A stretch of 64,000 nucleotides of DNA from Acidovorax benzenivorans (GCF_028680575.1 NZ_JAPCKI010000004.1:310001-374000); one strand, 5' to 3'. Positions 16,818 to 26,844 are shown, numbered from the stretch's first letter. Notes: generated by a model not told the origin, from the letters alone. A program made the numbers and translations.

Positions 16818-17453
16818 TCAGGCACCGTCCATCAGCGTGAGTGACCCGAACGGCATGTGGTGCATCAGCTCGCGCAGCACAAGCAGGGAGGCCGCGAATG
16901 CGGCGTGGGCGGGCAGCCCCTCCTGCGAAGCCGGACGCCCTTGCGATACAGAGACAAGCCGGTTGAACACATGCTCCAGGGCGTCGAGAGTCAGTATCCG
17001 CAGCGGCCCTTGCGCAATGCCCGCCAGGGTGGCGATCTCGTGCAGCGCCGGGTCTGTGGAACAAGGCACGACCACTACACCCTGCGGCACCCAGGGGCGA
17101 TGGCGGACATGGGCGGCATAGACCTCGTCCTCCACCCACGCAATGGCGGTCTCCAGCTCGAAGGGGGTAGGAAGCGCCCCGCGGAAAAAATCGCGCGCCG
17201 TCTTCTGGCTGCCCAGCGCCAGTGTCAGCAGCACAGAGGGCAACTGAGGGTCCAGCCCCGTTGCCACCACGGTGTGCTCCGCCCCCAAGTGCAGGGCGGT
17301 GGCCAGTTGCCCTGGCATAGCAAGGCCATGGATCCGGCGGTACAGCGCCGTGATATCGAAGTCCGCATCACCCTCCTGGGGCCACGGCGTTGGGGCCACC
17401 GGCGGGGGTGAAGGGAACAAGGGAGATGGTGGAGATGGTGGGGGCATGGGCAT
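16818..17453 (-). CDS. Hypothetical protein, proline-rich N-terminus
   Basis: A 211-residue protein not recognised as a known family. The first 25 residues are almost all proline, serine and small residues, probably disordered. The rest is a mixed alpha/beta domain (FDITALYRRIHGLAMPGQLATALHLGAEHTVVATGL; FELETAIAWVEDEVYAAH; GVVVVPCSTDPALHEIATLAGI). An alternative ATG at 17537 overlaps the stop of the DUF1003 gene as TGATG and would add 28 residues. Neither start has a clear ribosome-binding site, so coupling to the upstream gene is likely in either case. Confidence 0.6.
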   Translation of the reverse strand: MPMPPPSPPSPLFPSPPPVAPTPWPQEGDADFDITALYRRIHGLAMPGQLATALHLGAEHTVVATGLDPQLPSVLLTLALGSQKTARDFFRGALPTPFELETAIAWVEDEVYAAHVRHRPWVPQGVVVVPCSTDPALHEIATLAGIAQGPLRILTLDALEHVFNRLVSVSQGRPASQEGLPAHAAFAASLLVLRELMHHMPFGSLTLMDGA

Positions 17454-17536
17454 TCCGCGATGTGGTCGGCAGTGGAGCAGGAGGGCATGGCCCGGGCCCG
17501 CGTGGACGGGGGGAAGTCGTTCGTGGATCCGTCCCA

Positions 17537-18094
17537 TCACGGCCGCGCGGCCTGCGCGACGAAACGCTGGTGGATCTCCACGGTCAGTGCTTCTACGCGC
17601 AGCGTGAGCTGGCGCGTCTGTTCGGTCAGCAGGGTGTTTTGCTGCAGCAGTTCCAGCACCTGCGCGGCATTCTGCGCGGCAATGGCCTGGCGCTGCTCGC
17701 TGGCAATGGCCAGCGCCTCGCGGTGCTGCGCATCCGCGTCGGCGTGGTGCTTGTCGCGCGCAGCCTGCCGGGTCTGGGCCAGCAGGATGAGCGGCGCGGC
17801 GTAGGCCGCCTGCAGGCTGAATGCCAGGTTGAGCAGGATGAACGGATAAGGGTCGAACCTGACAGCACCCAGCACGTTGATCGAGATCCACGCCGCCACG
17901 ATCAACGTTTGCGCACCGAGAAACAGCGGCGTGCCAAAGAACCGCGCAAAGGCCTCGGCCTGCAACGCAAACCGGTCCGTGCCGAAGGTAGGGGCCAGGT
18001 GCTCATGGCGCCGGTGAAAGCGCAAGGGGTCCACCCGGGGCGGGCCGTCTTCCAAGGGTGGTGCGTTGTGCGCAGGGTGGACGTGGGCGGTCAT
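17537..18094 (-). CDS. DUF1003 domain membrane protein
   Basis: A 185-residue protein with two closely spaced transmembrane segments (GAQTLIVAAWISINVL and FILLNLAFSLQAAYAAPLILLAQ), the core of DUF1003. A cytosolic C-terminal coiled coil rich in Gln and Ala follows (EQRQAIAAQNAAQVLELLQQNTLLTEQTRQLTLRVEAL). The function of the family is unknown. The ATG at 18094 begins the histidine-rich N-terminus. The gene overlaps or abuts the downstream hypothetical gene. Confidence 0.85.
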   Translation of the reverse strand: MTAHVHPAHNAPPLEDGPPRVDPLRFHRRHEHLAPTFGTDRFALQAEAFARFFGTPLFLGAQTLIVAAWISINVLGAVRFDPYPFILLNLAFSLQAAYAAPLILLAQTRQAARDKHHADADAQHREALAIASEQRQAIAAQNAAQVLELLQQNTLLTEQTRQLTLRVEALTVEIHQRFVAQAARP

Positions 18095-18389
18095 GGGTGT
18101 TCCTCTCCGATCGGGGCGCATTCGCCAGCAGGCAGCAGGCAAGCAGGCAGCAAGCGCCTGGCCCCACTCTACGCCTAGGCGTCTGCCGCCGGTCCGTCAA
18201 CGCCGCGCTGTCGGGCGGTGGCCCCACACACAACCCCTGCGCAGCACCGACACGCGCTGCCAGCCTGCGCCTACACGCCGGGGCAGCTGCCGTGCCTACA
18301 GTCGAACGCACACAAACAACCGCCGCGCAGCGCATGCCCACAAAGCCCTGCAACGCACCTTCTAAAGCCACCACCGCAGGAGCAATCCC
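18095..18389. other. Divergent intergenic region
   Basis: About 295 bases between the minus-strand DUF1003 gene and the plus-strand lipocalin gene. It holds short direct repeats of GCAGGCAGCA near 18129-18152, but no gene or clear promoter could be supported. Confidence 0.4.
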
Positions 18390-18986
18390 ATGCGCGTCCA
18401 CACCATGATGCCTCGCCGACACTCTCCCTGGTCCCTTGCGGTCGGAGCCGCACTGATGGCGCTGCTGGCGCTCACGGCCTGCTCCACGCCACGCACGCCC
18501 GAAGGTATCCAGGCCGTGACCGGCTTCGATGTGGACCGCTACACCGGCCACTGGCACGAGGTGGCGCGCATCGACCATTCGTTCGAGCGCGGGCTCACCC
18601 AGACCAGCGCCACCTACCGCCGCAACCCCAACGACACCGTGAAAGTGGTGAACCGCGGATACGACCCGGTGCGCAAGGAGTGGAAGGAGGCCGAGGGCAC
18701 GGCACGCTTCGTCGATGCGCCCACGCGCGCGGCGTTGAAGGTGTCGTTCTTCGGGCCGTTCTACGGCGGCTACAACGTGGTGGCGCTGGATGAGAACTAC
18801 CAATGGGCCATGGTGGTGGGCTCCAGCAAGGACTACCTGTGGATCCTGTCGCGCACCCCCACCCTGCCCTGGCATGTGCGCGAACACCTGATCGAGCGTG
18901 CGCAGGCCATGGGCATCGACGTGGGCCGCATCCTGTGGGCGCCGCCCGCCGATGAACAGCAAGCCAGGCGCACAGTGATGACCTGA
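18390..18986 (+). CDS. blc: Outer-membrane lipocalin (Blc-type lipoprotein)
   Basis: A 198-residue lipoprotein with lipobox LTAC, Cys31. The lipocalin signature FDVDRYTGHWHEVARIDHSFERGL is the G-x-W-like block 1. VVNRGYDPVRKEWKEAEGTARF, FFGPFYGGYNVVALDENYQWAMVVGSSKDYLWILSRTP and the C-terminal helix complete the beta barrel. Family members bind lipids such as lysophospholipids at the outer membrane and are stress-linked. It starts at an ATG with a CAGGAG upstream. Confidence 0.92.
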   Translation: MRVHTMMPRRHSPWSLAVGAALMALLALTACSTPRTPEGIQAVTGFDVDRYTGHWHEVARIDHSFERGLTQTSATYRRNPNDTVKVVNRGYDPVRKEWKEAEGTARFVDAPTRAALKVSFFGPFYGGYNVVALDENYQWAMVVGSSKDYLWILSRTPTLPWHVREHLIERAQAMGIDVGRILWAPPADEQQARRTVMT

Positions 18987-19114
18987 CGCGAGGTCAGGCG
19001 CTGCAGGCGTGGAGCCGCACCGAATGCCAGTGCCGTGACCGTGATGCAGCAAAGCACCCGAGATTCGATACGGTGCGCGGCGCCCGACACCCGACTGGCA
19101 TCAAGCCTCTTCAT

Positions 19115-19177
19115 GCTACGAATTAAATAGCGCCAAGCGCTTTAAACACAAGCACCAGCGGCCATTTTCACCAAAAA
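19115..19177. repeat. Comamonadaceae-type intergenic repeat, copy 3 (diverged)
   Basis: GCTACGAATTAAATAGCGCCAAGCGCTTTAAACACAAGC with a trailing GGCCATTTTCACCAAAAA. It keeps the AAATAGC and AGCGCTT core of the repeat family and lies at the end of the yej operon, where it could act as a weak terminator. Confidence 0.6.
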
Positions 19178-20854
19178 CTACTCCACCCCGGGCACGGTGG
19201 CTGCGGCCACCAGGCGCTGGGTGTAGGGGTGCTGGGGTGCGTTCAGCACCTCATCCACGCTGCCACTTTCCAGCACCGCGCCGTCCTTCATCACCAGCAC
19301 GTCGTGCGCCATGGCGCGGATCACATCCACGTCGTGGGTGATGAGCAGGTAGCTCAGGCCCTTTTCTTTTTGCAAGCGCTGCAGCAGGCCCAGCACCTGC
19401 TGCTGAATGGTGACGTCCAGTGCGCTGGTGGGCTCGTCCAGCACCAGCACCTGGGCCTGCACGATGAGGGCGCGCGCGATGGCCAGGCGCTGGCGCTGTC
19501 CGCCAGAAAATTCGTGCGGGTAACGCTCCAGCAGACGTGGGTACTGCGACTCGGCCAGGCCCACTTCGTCCAGCGCAGCCTCGACGCGCACGCGGCGCTG
19601 GGCCACGGTCAGTGTGGGTTCGTGCACCTTGAGGCCTTCACCCACGATCTCTTCCACCGTGAGGCGCGGAGACAGCGATGAGAACGGGTCTTGAAACACC
19701 ACCTGCACCCGGCGGCGCAGCTGCTGGTTGGCGGGGGTGTTGCGCGTGGCAGGCTGTTGCCACGCCTGCCCTCCTACCTGCAACTGGCCGGTCGAGGGCA
19801 ACAGGCCCAGGATGGCCTGGGCCAGCGTGGACTTGCCCGAGCCGGACTCACCCACCACCCCCAGCGTCTGCCCCGGCAGCAGTTGCAGCGTGGCGCTCTG
19901 CACCGCCACAAACTCACCCTTTTTGAACCAGCCCTGGATGCCCGGCAATGGCGTGGGGTACACCACGCGCAGATCCTGCGTCTGCACCACGGGCGCGGTG
20001 CCTGCAGGCGGGTCTGCCTCGACCACATCGCGGCGGGGCTGGCTAGCGATCAGGCGGCGGGTGTAGGCATGCTGGGGTGCGCCGAATACTTCGGCCACCG
20101 GGCCTTGCTCTACCAGCACGCCCTGCTCCATCACGGCTACGCGGTCGGCAAAACGGCGAACCAGGTTCAGGTCGTGCGTGATCAGCAGCACCGCCATGCC
20201 GGTCTGGCGTTGCAGATCGCTCAGCAGGTCCAAAATCTGGCCGCGCAAGGTCACATCGAGCGCAGTAGTGGGCTCGTCGGCCAACAGCAGCTTGGGGCTG
20301 CTGGCCAGGGCCATGGCAATCATCGCGCGCTGGCGCTGGCCACCCGAGAGCTGGTGCGGAAAGCTGTTGGCGCGGCGCGCGGGCTCGGGAATGCCGGTTT
20401 GCGCCAGCAGCTCAATGGCGGCCTGTGCGCATTGCGCACCCGTCAGGCCCTTCTTGAGCAGCAGGATTTCAGCGATCTGCTGACCAATCGTCATCAGCGG
20501 GTTGAGCGCGGTCATGGGCTCCTGGAACACCATGGCGATGTCGCCGCCACGCACGCCACGCATCTCGCGCTCAGTCATCGCCAGCAGGTCGCCACGCCCC
20601 TGCAACAGCGCCTGGCCCGTGATGGCGGCATTGCCCGCCAGCCGCAGCAGGCTCAACGCCGTGATGGTCTTGCCCGAGCCGGACTCCCCCACCAGCGCCA
20701 GCTTTTCGCCAGCAGCCAGGCTGAAGCTGACGCCGCGCACCACCTCTTTGGTGCCGAAGCGCACATGCAGGTCCTGGACAGTCAGCAGCGATTGACCAGG
20801 AGCTCCCTCGGGGGGCAGGGAGGACACGCCAGTGCCGAGCGTGGGAGCCATCAT
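19178..20854 (-). CDS. yejF: Peptide ABC transporter, fused dual ATP-binding protein
   Basis: A 558-residue protein with two complete ABC ATPase domains in tandem. The first has Walker A GESGSGKT (residues 56-63), signature LSGGQRQR and Walker B LLLADEPT. The second has GESGSGKST, FSGGQRQR and LVLDEPT. The fused arrangement is the YejF layout. It energises uptake of oligopeptides and, in enterobacteria, microcin C. Its ATG overlaps the yejE stop by 4 nt. It is the last gene of yejABEF, all on the minus strand. Confidence 0.93.
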   Translation of the reverse strand: MMAPTLGTGVSSLPPEGAPGQSLLTVQDLHVRFGTKEVVRGVSFSLAAGEKLALVGESGSGKTITALSLLRLAGNAAITGQALLQGRGDLLAMTEREMRGVRGGDIAMVFQEPMTALNPLMTIGQQIAEILLLKKGLTGAQCAQAAIELLAQTGIPEPARRANSFPHQLSGGQRQRAMIAMALASSPKLLLADEPTTALDVTLRGQILDLLSDLQRQTGMAVLLITHDLNLVRRFADRVAVMEQGVLVEQGPVAEVFGAPQHAYTRRLIASQPRRDVVEADPPAGTAPVVQTQDLRVVYPTPLPGIQGWFKKGEFVAVQSATLQLLPGQTLGVVGESGSGKSTLAQAILGLLPSTGQLQVGGQAWQQPATRNTPANQQLRRRVQVVFQDPFSSLSPRLTVEEIVGEGLKVHEPTLTVAQRRVRVEAALDEVGLAESQYPRLLERYPHEFSGGQRQRLAIARALIVQAQVLVLDEPTSALDVTIQQQVLGLLQRLQKEKGLSYLLITHDVDVIRAMAHDVLVMKDGAVLESGSVDEVLNAPQHPYTQRLVAAATVPGVE

Positions 20855-21906
20855 TGATCCGCCTTTCTGGGGTCCAGCGCATCGCGCAGCGCATCACCCA
20901 TGAAGGTCAGCAGCAGCAAGGTGACCACCAGCACACCAAACGTGGACAGCGATATCCACCAAGCGTCGATGTTGTTTTTTCCCTGGCTCAGCAACTCGCC
21001 CAAGCTAGGCGTTCCAGGTGGCACGCCCAGACCCAGAAAGTCGAGTGAGGTCAGCGACAAAATGGCCGCACTCATACGAAATGGCAAGAAGGTGACCACC
21101 GGCGTCAGACTGTTGGGCAAGATGTGGCGCCAGATGATCTGGCTGTTGCTCACCCCCAGGGCCCGCGCCGCCTTCACATAGTCGAGCTGGCGGTTGCGCA
21201 GGAACTCGGCACGCACATAGTCCGACAGGCCCATCCAGCCGAACAAGCTCAACAGAATAAGCAGCAAGGCCAAGCTGGGCGAGAACAGCGCGCTGAAGAT
21301 GATGAGCAGATACAGCTCTGGCATGGCGCCCCAGATCTCGACAAAGCGCTGGAACGCAAGGTCTGTTTTGCCTCCAAAAAAACCCTGGATGGCCCCGGTG
21401 AGCAACCCCAGCACCACGCCAGTAACGGTGAGCGCCAGCGCAAACAGCACGCTCACCCGAAAGCCATAGAGCAATTGGGCCACCATGTCGCGCCCCCTGT
21501 CATCCGTGCCCAGCCAGTTGTTGGCCGTCGGCCCCGAGGGGTTGGGCAACCTGGCAAAGTAGTTCAGCGTTTTAGGGCCAGCGGTATTGATGGTGTAAAG
21601 CGCCCAATTGGCGCCAGCACTCAACCGTTGCTGAATGGAAGGGTCCAGATAGTCCGTAGGCGTATCAAAGTCTCCGCCAAAGGTCTTCTCGGGGTAGTCC
21701 TTGAGCATGGGAAAGTAAGTCTGCCCCTCGTAGCGCACGATGAGCGGCTTGTCGTTGCTGACCAGCTCGGCACACAGGCTGACCAGCACCAGGGCACAAA
21801 AGATCAGCAGGCTCCAGTACCCCAGGCGGTTGCGCTTGAAGCGCAGCCACGCACGGCGGGAGGGCGAGAGCGAAGGCGATGCGGGAGCAGAACTCATCAG
21901 GGCCAT
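20851..21906 (-). CDS. yejE: Peptide ABC transporter permease
   Basis: A 351-residue inner-membrane permease. An N-terminal RRAWLRFKRNRLGYWSLLIFCALVLVSL segment is followed by a periplasmic loop and five further helices with the EAA-type loop (YVKAARALGVSNSQIIWRHILPNSLTPVV). The ATG at 21906 lies 13 nt after yejB ends. The longer frame needs a TTG. It pairs with YejB to form the channel. Confidence 0.93.
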   Translation of the reverse strand: MALMSSAPASPSLSPSRRAWLRFKRNRLGYWSLLIFCALVLVSLCAELVSNDKPLIVRYEGQTYFPMLKDYPEKTFGGDFDTPTDYLDPSIQQRLSAGANWALYTINTAGPKTLNYFARLPNPSGPTANNWLGTDDRGRDMVAQLLYGFRVSVLFALALTVTGVVLGLLTGAIQGFFGGKTDLAFQRFVEIWGAMPELYLLIIFSALFSPSLALLLILLSLFGWMGLSDYVRAEFLRNRQLDYVKAARALGVSNSQIIWRHILPNSLTPVVTFLPFRMSAAILSLTSLDFLGLGVPPGTPSLGELLSQGKNNIDAWWISLSTFGVLVVTLLLLTFMGDALRDALDPRKADQ

Positions 21907-21919
21907 GGGTCCGTTCGGG

Positions 21920-22933
21920 CTAGTCAAACTTCACGCGCGGGTCCACCCACACATAACAAAGGTCACTGACGAGCTTGGTAACCAGCCCAATCAGCGTGAA
22001 CAGGTACAACGTGCCCAGCACCACGGGGTAGTCGCGGCGGATCACGCTCTCGTAGCTGAGCAGGCCCAGCCCGTCGAGCGAGAACAGCGTTTCAATGAGC
22101 AGCGAGCCCGCAAAGAACGCACTGATGAAGGCGGCCGGAAAGCCGGTGACGATGGGGATGAGCGCATTGCGGAACACATGCTTCCAGAGCACCTGCCGCT
22201 CGCTCAGCCCCTTGGCGCGGGCCGTGAGTACGTATTGCTTGCGTATCTCTTCCAGAAACGCGTTCTTGGTCAGCATGGCCGTCACGGCAAAACTGCCCAG
22301 CACCATGGCTGTCACAGGCAGCGTGATGTGCCACAGGTAATCGACGATGCGAGCACCCCAAGTCAGGTCGTCCCAACCGGACGAAACCAGACCACGCAAC
22401 GGAAACCACTGCAGCTGGCCACCAAATACCACCAATAGTGCAACCCCCAGCACGAACCCGGGAATGGCATATCCGACAAGGATCAATACCGTGCTCACCA
22501 AATCAAAGCGTGAGCCAGCCCGCACAGCCTTAAGCACCCCCAGCGGCACAGCCACCAAATAGCTGATGAAAAATGTCCACAAGCCCAGGGTAATAGACAC
22601 CGGCAGTTTTTCCTTGATGAGCCCCCAGACATCCTTGCGTTGCAGAAAACTTTTGCCCAGATCGAACTGGGCATATTGCTTGAGCATCTGCCAAAAGCGT
22701 TCGGGCGCAGGCTTGTCGAAGCCATACATGGCCTTGATTTCGCCCACCTGCGCAGGGGTCAATGCACGCGCGCCCTGCCCACTACCCAGAGAGTTTTCCT
22801 TGTTGGTCAGCTGTGCCATGAGTTGCTCGACGGGACCGCCTGGAACAAACTGGATAACAGCAAAGTTGATCACCAGCACCCCCAGCAGCGTGGGAACTAT
22901 CAGCAGTAAGCGGCGAAGAATATAGGTGACCAT
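21920..22933 (-). CDS. yejB: Peptide ABC transporter permease
   Basis: A 337-residue permease of the DppB/OppB class. MVTYILRRLLLIVPTLLGVLVINFAVIQFVPGGPVEQL is the family N-terminus, and YVLTARAKGLSERQVLWKHVFRNALIPIVTGFP is the EAA loop that contacts the ATPase. It starts 8 nt after yejA ends. Confidence 0.94.
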   Translation of the reverse strand: MVTYILRRLLLIVPTLLGVLVINFAVIQFVPGGPVEQLMAQLTNKENSLGSGQGARALTPAQVGEIKAMYGFDKPAPERFWQMLKQYAQFDLGKSFLQRKDVWGLIKEKLPVSITLGLWTFFISYLVAVPLGVLKAVRAGSRFDLVSTVLILVGYAIPGFVLGVALLVVFGGQLQWFPLRGLVSSGWDDLTWGARIVDYLWHITLPVTAMVLGSFAVTAMLTKNAFLEEIRKQYVLTARAKGLSERQVLWKHVFRNALIPIVTGFPAAFISAFFAGSLLIETLFSLDGLGLLSYESVIRRDYPVVLGTLYLFTLIGLVTKLVSDLCYVWVDPRVKFD

Positions 22934-22941
22934 GGTGAATT

Positions 22942-24765
22942 TCAGGGTTGTTCACGCCACCACATGGTCAGCAGCCATGAGCCAGCCAACATATGGGGAG
23001 GCAAGGCCGGGGGATGCTGCAGGTAGTTCTTGCGGGCAATGAAGAACTGACGGCCATAGTACATGGGCACCACATATTGCTGGTGCAGCAGATAGCGGTC
23101 CAGCAGACGTGCGCCAGCGGCAATCGCCTTGCGGTCAGGGCTCTTGACGATCTCTTCAATCAACTGGTCAATGGTTTTGTCTTTGATGCCGGAGAGGTTC
23201 TGGCTTCCCTTCTCGTCTGCAGAGGCGGAACCAAAATCGTCGTACAACTCGTTTCCAGGACTGGAGGATCCGCCCAGGATATTGATAGCTAGGTCAAAGT
23301 CGAAATCGTCCAACCGCTTCTTGATGAGGCTGGCATCACTGAGGCGGTAGCGCAATTCGATGCCAATCTTTCCCAAGTTGCGGGCATAGGGGGCCAGCAC
23401 AATTTCAGAGCTGCGATCTGGAATCATGATGGTCATGACAAAAGGATCCCCGGCACTGTTGCGCAAAGCACCGTCCCGGTAAGTCCAGCCCGCTTCACTG
23501 AGCAGTTGCCGCGCCCGCAGCAGATTCTTTCGAAGCCCCTCGGCCGTGCCGCCACTGCTTGCGGGGCGAACCACGGGGTCGCGCAACGCAGCGAGCAGTG
23601 CCGGGGTCTGCTCCAGACGTGCAGCGATCTGCAGTTCCTCTGGCGTAGGCATTTCGCCAGCCATCAGGTCCGCAGAGTTCTGAAAGTAGCTCTGAGTCCG
23701 GGCGCGGCGGTTGTAAAACACCCGGTTGTTGAGCCAGTCGAAGTCAAAAGCCAGCGCAATGGCCGTACGCACCCGCTTGTCGGCAAACCGGGGTTGCCGC
23801 AGGTTCATCACGATACCTTGCATGCCAGTGGCACGTGTGTGAGCAATCTCGTCTTTAACCAGCTCACCCGAATCAAACCGGCGCCCTTTGTAGCGGCGCA
23901 CCCAAGCAGAAATGGAAAACTCTTCCAAGGCGTCGAGATCACCGGCCTTGACGGCCTCCTCCTCGCCCAGGCGATCACGGTAATAGACGTACTCAACTTC
24001 ATCGAAGTTGAACATGCCCTTGCGAACCGGCAGGTCAGCAGCCCAGTAGTCCTTGCGACGTTGGTAGGTGACGGACTTGCCCAGGTCCACATGTTTGATC
24101 ACATAGGGGCCGCTGGCGACCGGATGCTCCAGAAATATCTGGTCTATGGTCTTACCCTGGGTCCAGGCCTTGGAGAACACCGGCAACTGACCTATCACCA
24201 TATGCAGCTCGGAATTGCGGCGCTTGAAATCAAAGCGGATCGTCAATCGGTCAACCACCACCGCCTGGGCAATATCTGCCCAATAGGCCCGGAATGTGGG
24301 CGATGCCTGCTTGCTGGTCAACGTGTCGAACGAGTATTTGACGTCCTGCGCAAGCACCGGATCACCATTGGAAAACCTGGCTTTGGGATTCAGTCGGAAC
24401 TGCACGCTGAGCTGGTCTGGCGCCAGGGAAATGTCTTCTGCCAGCAAACCATATCGGCTGAAAGGCTCATCCTCGCTGGACGTAGTGAGCGAGTCGAATA
24501 TCAAACCATATTCTGCAAAGACGAACCCATTGCCGCTATAGCCCATGCCAGCAGCCACCTGTCCGCGCAGGGTAAAGGGATTGAGCTTGTCGAAGCTGCC
24601 GCTGGCCGACAACTGCAGCCGCCCCCCCTTGGGCGCATCAGGCCGCACATAGTCAAAGTGCGAAAAACCCGCCGGGTATTTGGGCTCGTACCCCATGCCC
24701 ATGCCATGCACAGCCCAAGCGGGAAAGGCACTGCACAGCAACAGAAAAGCCATCAAAAATCGCAT
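22942..24765 (-). CDS. yejA: Peptide ABC transporter periplasmic substrate-binding protein
   Basis: A 607-residue SBP family 5 protein. The signal peptide is residues 1-18 ([19 protein letters not shown]). [46 protein letters not shown] and the [14 protein letters not shown] segment match YejA. It binds peptides and hands them to YejBE. The ATG at 24765 was chosen because it begins the signal peptide. Upstream in-frame starts would extend into the fabI promoter region. It is the first gene of the operon and divergent from fabI. Confidence 0.93.
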   Translation of the reverse strand: MRFLMAFLLLCSAFPAWAVHGMGMGYEPKYPAGFSHFDYVRPDAPKGGRLQLSASGSFDKLNPFTLRGQVAAGMGYSGNGFVFAEYGLIFDSLTTSSEDEPFSRYGLLAEDISLAPDQLSVQFRLNPKARFSNGDPVLAQDVKYSFDTLTSKQASPTFRAYWADIAQAVVVDRLTIRFDFKRRNSELHMVIGQLPVFSKAWTQGKTIDQIFLEHPVASGPYVIKHVDLGKSVTYQRRKDYWAADLPVRKGMFNFDEVEYVYYRDRLGEEEAVKAGDLDALEEFSISAWVRRYKGRRFDSGELVKDEIAHTRATGMQGIVMNLRQPRFADKRVRTAIALAFDFDWLNNRVFYNRRARTQSYFQNSADLMAGEMPTPEELQIAARLEQTPALLAALRDPVVRPASSGGTAEGLRKNLLRARQLLSEAGWTYRDGALRNSAGDPFVMTIMIPDRSSEIVLAPYARNLGKIGIELRYRLSDASLIKKRLDDFDFDLAINILGGSSSPGNELYDDFGSASADEKGSQNLSGIKDKTIDQLIEEIVKSPDRKAIAAGARLLDRYLLHQQYVVPMYYGRQFFIARKNYLQHPPALPPHMLAGSWLLTMWWREQP

Positions 24766-24869
24766 GCGACAATTCTGCACTACGTTCGCAGGGGCTTGCA
24801 GCCAAAGCCGCATACCCACATGCACCGGGCGCCAAGCCTGCATTTCGCTATTCCACAAGGAGATTTCAC

Positions 24870-25670
24870 ATGGGTTTTCTGACCGGCAAAAAGCTGCTCA
24901 TCACGGGCGTGCTGTCCAACCGTTCCATCGCCTACGGCATCGCCAAGGCCTGCCACGCACAGGGCGCCGAGCTGGCTTTCAGCTACGTGGGTGAGCGCTT
25001 CAAGGACCGCATCACCGACTTTGCCGCCGAGTTCGACTCCAAGCTGATCTTTGACTGCGACGTGGGCAGCGACGAGCAGATCGACCGCATGTTCGCTGAC
25101 CTGGCCCAGGTATGGCCCAAGTTCGACGGTTTCGTGCACAGCATTGGCTTTGCCCCCCGCGAGGCGATTGCTGGCAATTTTCTGGAAGGCCTGTCGCGCG
25201 AAGGCTTCCGCATTGCGCACGACATCAGTGCCTACAGCTTTCCGGCCATGGCCAAGGCCGCCCTGCCCTACCTCAACGACAAGTCGTCGCTGCTCACGCT
25301 GAGCTACCTGGGCGCGCTGCGCTCCATCCCCAACTACAACACCATGGGCCTGGCCAAGGCCAGCCTGGAAGCCAGCGTGCGCTACCTGGCCGAGGCCGTG
25401 GGCCGCACCGAAGACGGCCGCAGCATCCGCGCCAACGGCATCAGCGCCGGCCCCATCAAGACCCTGGCTGCCAGCGGTATCAAAGACTTTGGCAAGCTGC
25501 TCAGCCGCGTGGCCGATGCCTCGCCCCTGCGCCGCAATGTCACGATTGAAGACGTAGGCAACGTTGCGGCCTTCCTGCTGTCGGACCTGGCCAGCGGCAT
25601 GACTGCCGAGATCACCTACGTGGACGGCGGCTTCAGCCAGACGGCCGGCCTGAGCGCCGACCAGGTGTAA
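24870..25670 (+). CDS. fabI: Enoyl-[acyl-carrier-protein] reductase (NADH)
   Basis: A 266-residue short-chain dehydrogenase of the FabI type. [27 protein letters not shown] is the atypical nucleotide-binding site, and the catalytic Tyr-x6-Lys lies in [19 protein letters not shown]. The final step of fatty acid elongation is its role. A strong AAGGAG precedes the ATG. It is a single gene ended by a perfect hairpin repeat. Confidence 0.96.
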   Translation: MGFLTGKKLLITGVLSNRSIAYGIAKACHAQGAELAFSYVGERFKDRITDFAAEFDSKLIFDCDVGSDEQIDRMFADLAQVWPKFDGFVHSIGFAPREAIAGNFLEGLSREGFRIAHDISAYSFPAMAKAALPYLNDKSSLLTLSYLGALRSIPNYNTMGLAKASLEASVRYLAEAVGRTEDGRSIRANGISAGPIKTLAASGIKDFGKLLSRVADASPLRRNVTIEDVGNVAAFLLSDLASGMTAEITYVDGGFSQTAGLSADQV

Positions 25671-25703
25671 TCTTCGCCGGGGCTGACAGCCTTCGCAAAA
25701 AAC

Positions 25704-25755
25704 AGGCTTCTAGCGCTTATAAAACATGCGCTAGAAGCTATTTTTTTGATAGCAA
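25704..25755 (+). terminator. Hairpin repeat copy 4, terminator of fabI
   Basis: A perfect 11-bp stem, GCTTCTAGCGC (25706-25716) against GCGCTAGAAGC (25728-25738), with TATTTTTTT after it and a trailing GATAGC. It is the best-preserved copy of the intergenic repeat family in this window, and it ends 12 nt before the next gene. Confidence 0.85.
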
Positions 25756-25766
25756 AACCCTACAAC

Positions 25767-26630
25767 ATGCTCCGCAGACACTGCCTGGCCTGGCTCGGCC
25801 TTGTGCCCCTGGCCGCACTGACCACGCCCCCGGCCTGGGCCGCCGACGCGCCCGCCCTGCTGCTGGCCAACGTGTACCACCCCGGCATGCGCCTGGCGGA
25901 CTATTGGGTGAGCGAAAAATACGACGGTGTGCGCGGCTATTGGGACGGCCACACGCTGCGCACGCGGGGTGGCGAGACGGTGGCGGCCCCAGCCTGGTTC
26001 ACCGCCAACTGGTCCGACGTGCCCATGGACGGAGAACTGTGGGCAGGACGCGGCCGATTCAGCCACACCCAATCCACCGTACGCCAACAGCAGCTGGACG
26101 ATGCCGCCTGGCGCGAGATGCGCTTCATGGTGTTTGACCTGCCCGCGCATGGCGGCACGTTTGACCAGCGCCTTCCCGCGCTAAACACCCTGGTGGAGTC
26201 GCTGGGCCAGCCGTGGGTGCAGGCGGTGCCACAACAGCGTGTGGCCAACGACGCCGCCTTGCAAAAACTGCTGCTGCGCACCGTGCGTGCAGGTGGCGAA
26301 GGGCTGATGCTGCACCGTGGCGCATCGATGTACCGCGCGGGGCGCAGTGACGACCTCATCAAGGTCAAGACCCACGAAGACACCGAGGCCCGCGTGGTGG
26401 CTCATCTGCCCGGCCAGGGCCGCCATGCCGGACGCCTGGGCGCGCTGGTGGTGGAGATGCCGTCGGGACAGCGCTTCAGGCTGGGTGCAGGGTTGACCGA
26501 TGCTGAACGCGACCACCCACCGCCCGTGGGCAGCTGGGTGACGTATCGCTTTCGAGGCACCCATGATGGCGGCTTGCCACGCTTCGCGAGTTTTGTGCGC
26601 GTGCGGGACGACATGCAGCCCTCCCGCTGA
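25767..26630 (+). CDS. Exported ATP-dependent DNA ligase, minimal type (Lig E-like)
   Basis: A 287-residue ligase. The N-terminal signal peptide (LAWLGLVPLAALTTPPAWAADA) is followed by the adenylation domain with the nucleophile Lys51 in SEKYDGVRG. FMVFDLP, EGLMLHRG and DLIKVKTHED are motifs III, IV and V. A short OB-fold comes at the C-terminus. No other ligase domains are present, as in periplasmic Lig E proteins of competent proteobacteria, where a role in extracellular or incoming DNA has been proposed. The ATG at 25767 follows the fabI terminator so closely that the promoter must lie in or before the repeat. Confidence 0.88.
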   Translation: MLRRHCLAWLGLVPLAALTTPPAWAADAPALLLANVYHPGMRLADYWVSEKYDGVRGYWDGHTLRTRGGETVAAPAWFTANWSDVPMDGELWAGRGRFSHTQSTVRQQQLDDAAWREMRFMVFDLPAHGGTFDQRLPALNTLVESLGQPWVQAVPQQRVANDAALQKLLLRTVRAGGEGLMLHRGASMYRAGRSDDLIKVKTHEDTEARVVAHLPGQGRHAGRLGALVVEMPSGQRFRLGAGLTDAERDHPPPVGSWVTYRFRGTHDGGLPRFASFVRVRDDMQPSR

Positions 26631-26752
26631 CGGGGGCTGCCGCAGCCGTCACCCACCGCCGAGGAAACTGGCTCTAGGAAATCACCGCAAGAGAACCACG
26701 CGGCTGACGGTCAATAACTACGGCAGCACCACTGCCGTGAATTCAAGCGCAC

Positions 26753-26790
26753 AAAAAAATCGCTCCGCCAGCCATGCAGGGGGAGCGATT
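26753..26790 (-). terminator. Terminator of the decarboxylase gene
   Basis: On the minus strand the 8-bp arms ATCGCTCC (26759-26766) and GGAGCGAT (26782-26789) form a stem followed by a run of T (the A run at 26753-26759). It lies about 55 bases after the decarboxylase stop. Confidence 0.75.
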
Positions 26791-26844
26791 CTTGGGAGCC
26801 GGTGCACCAACGCACCAGCGCCAGCGCCAGCGCAAAGGCGGTGT

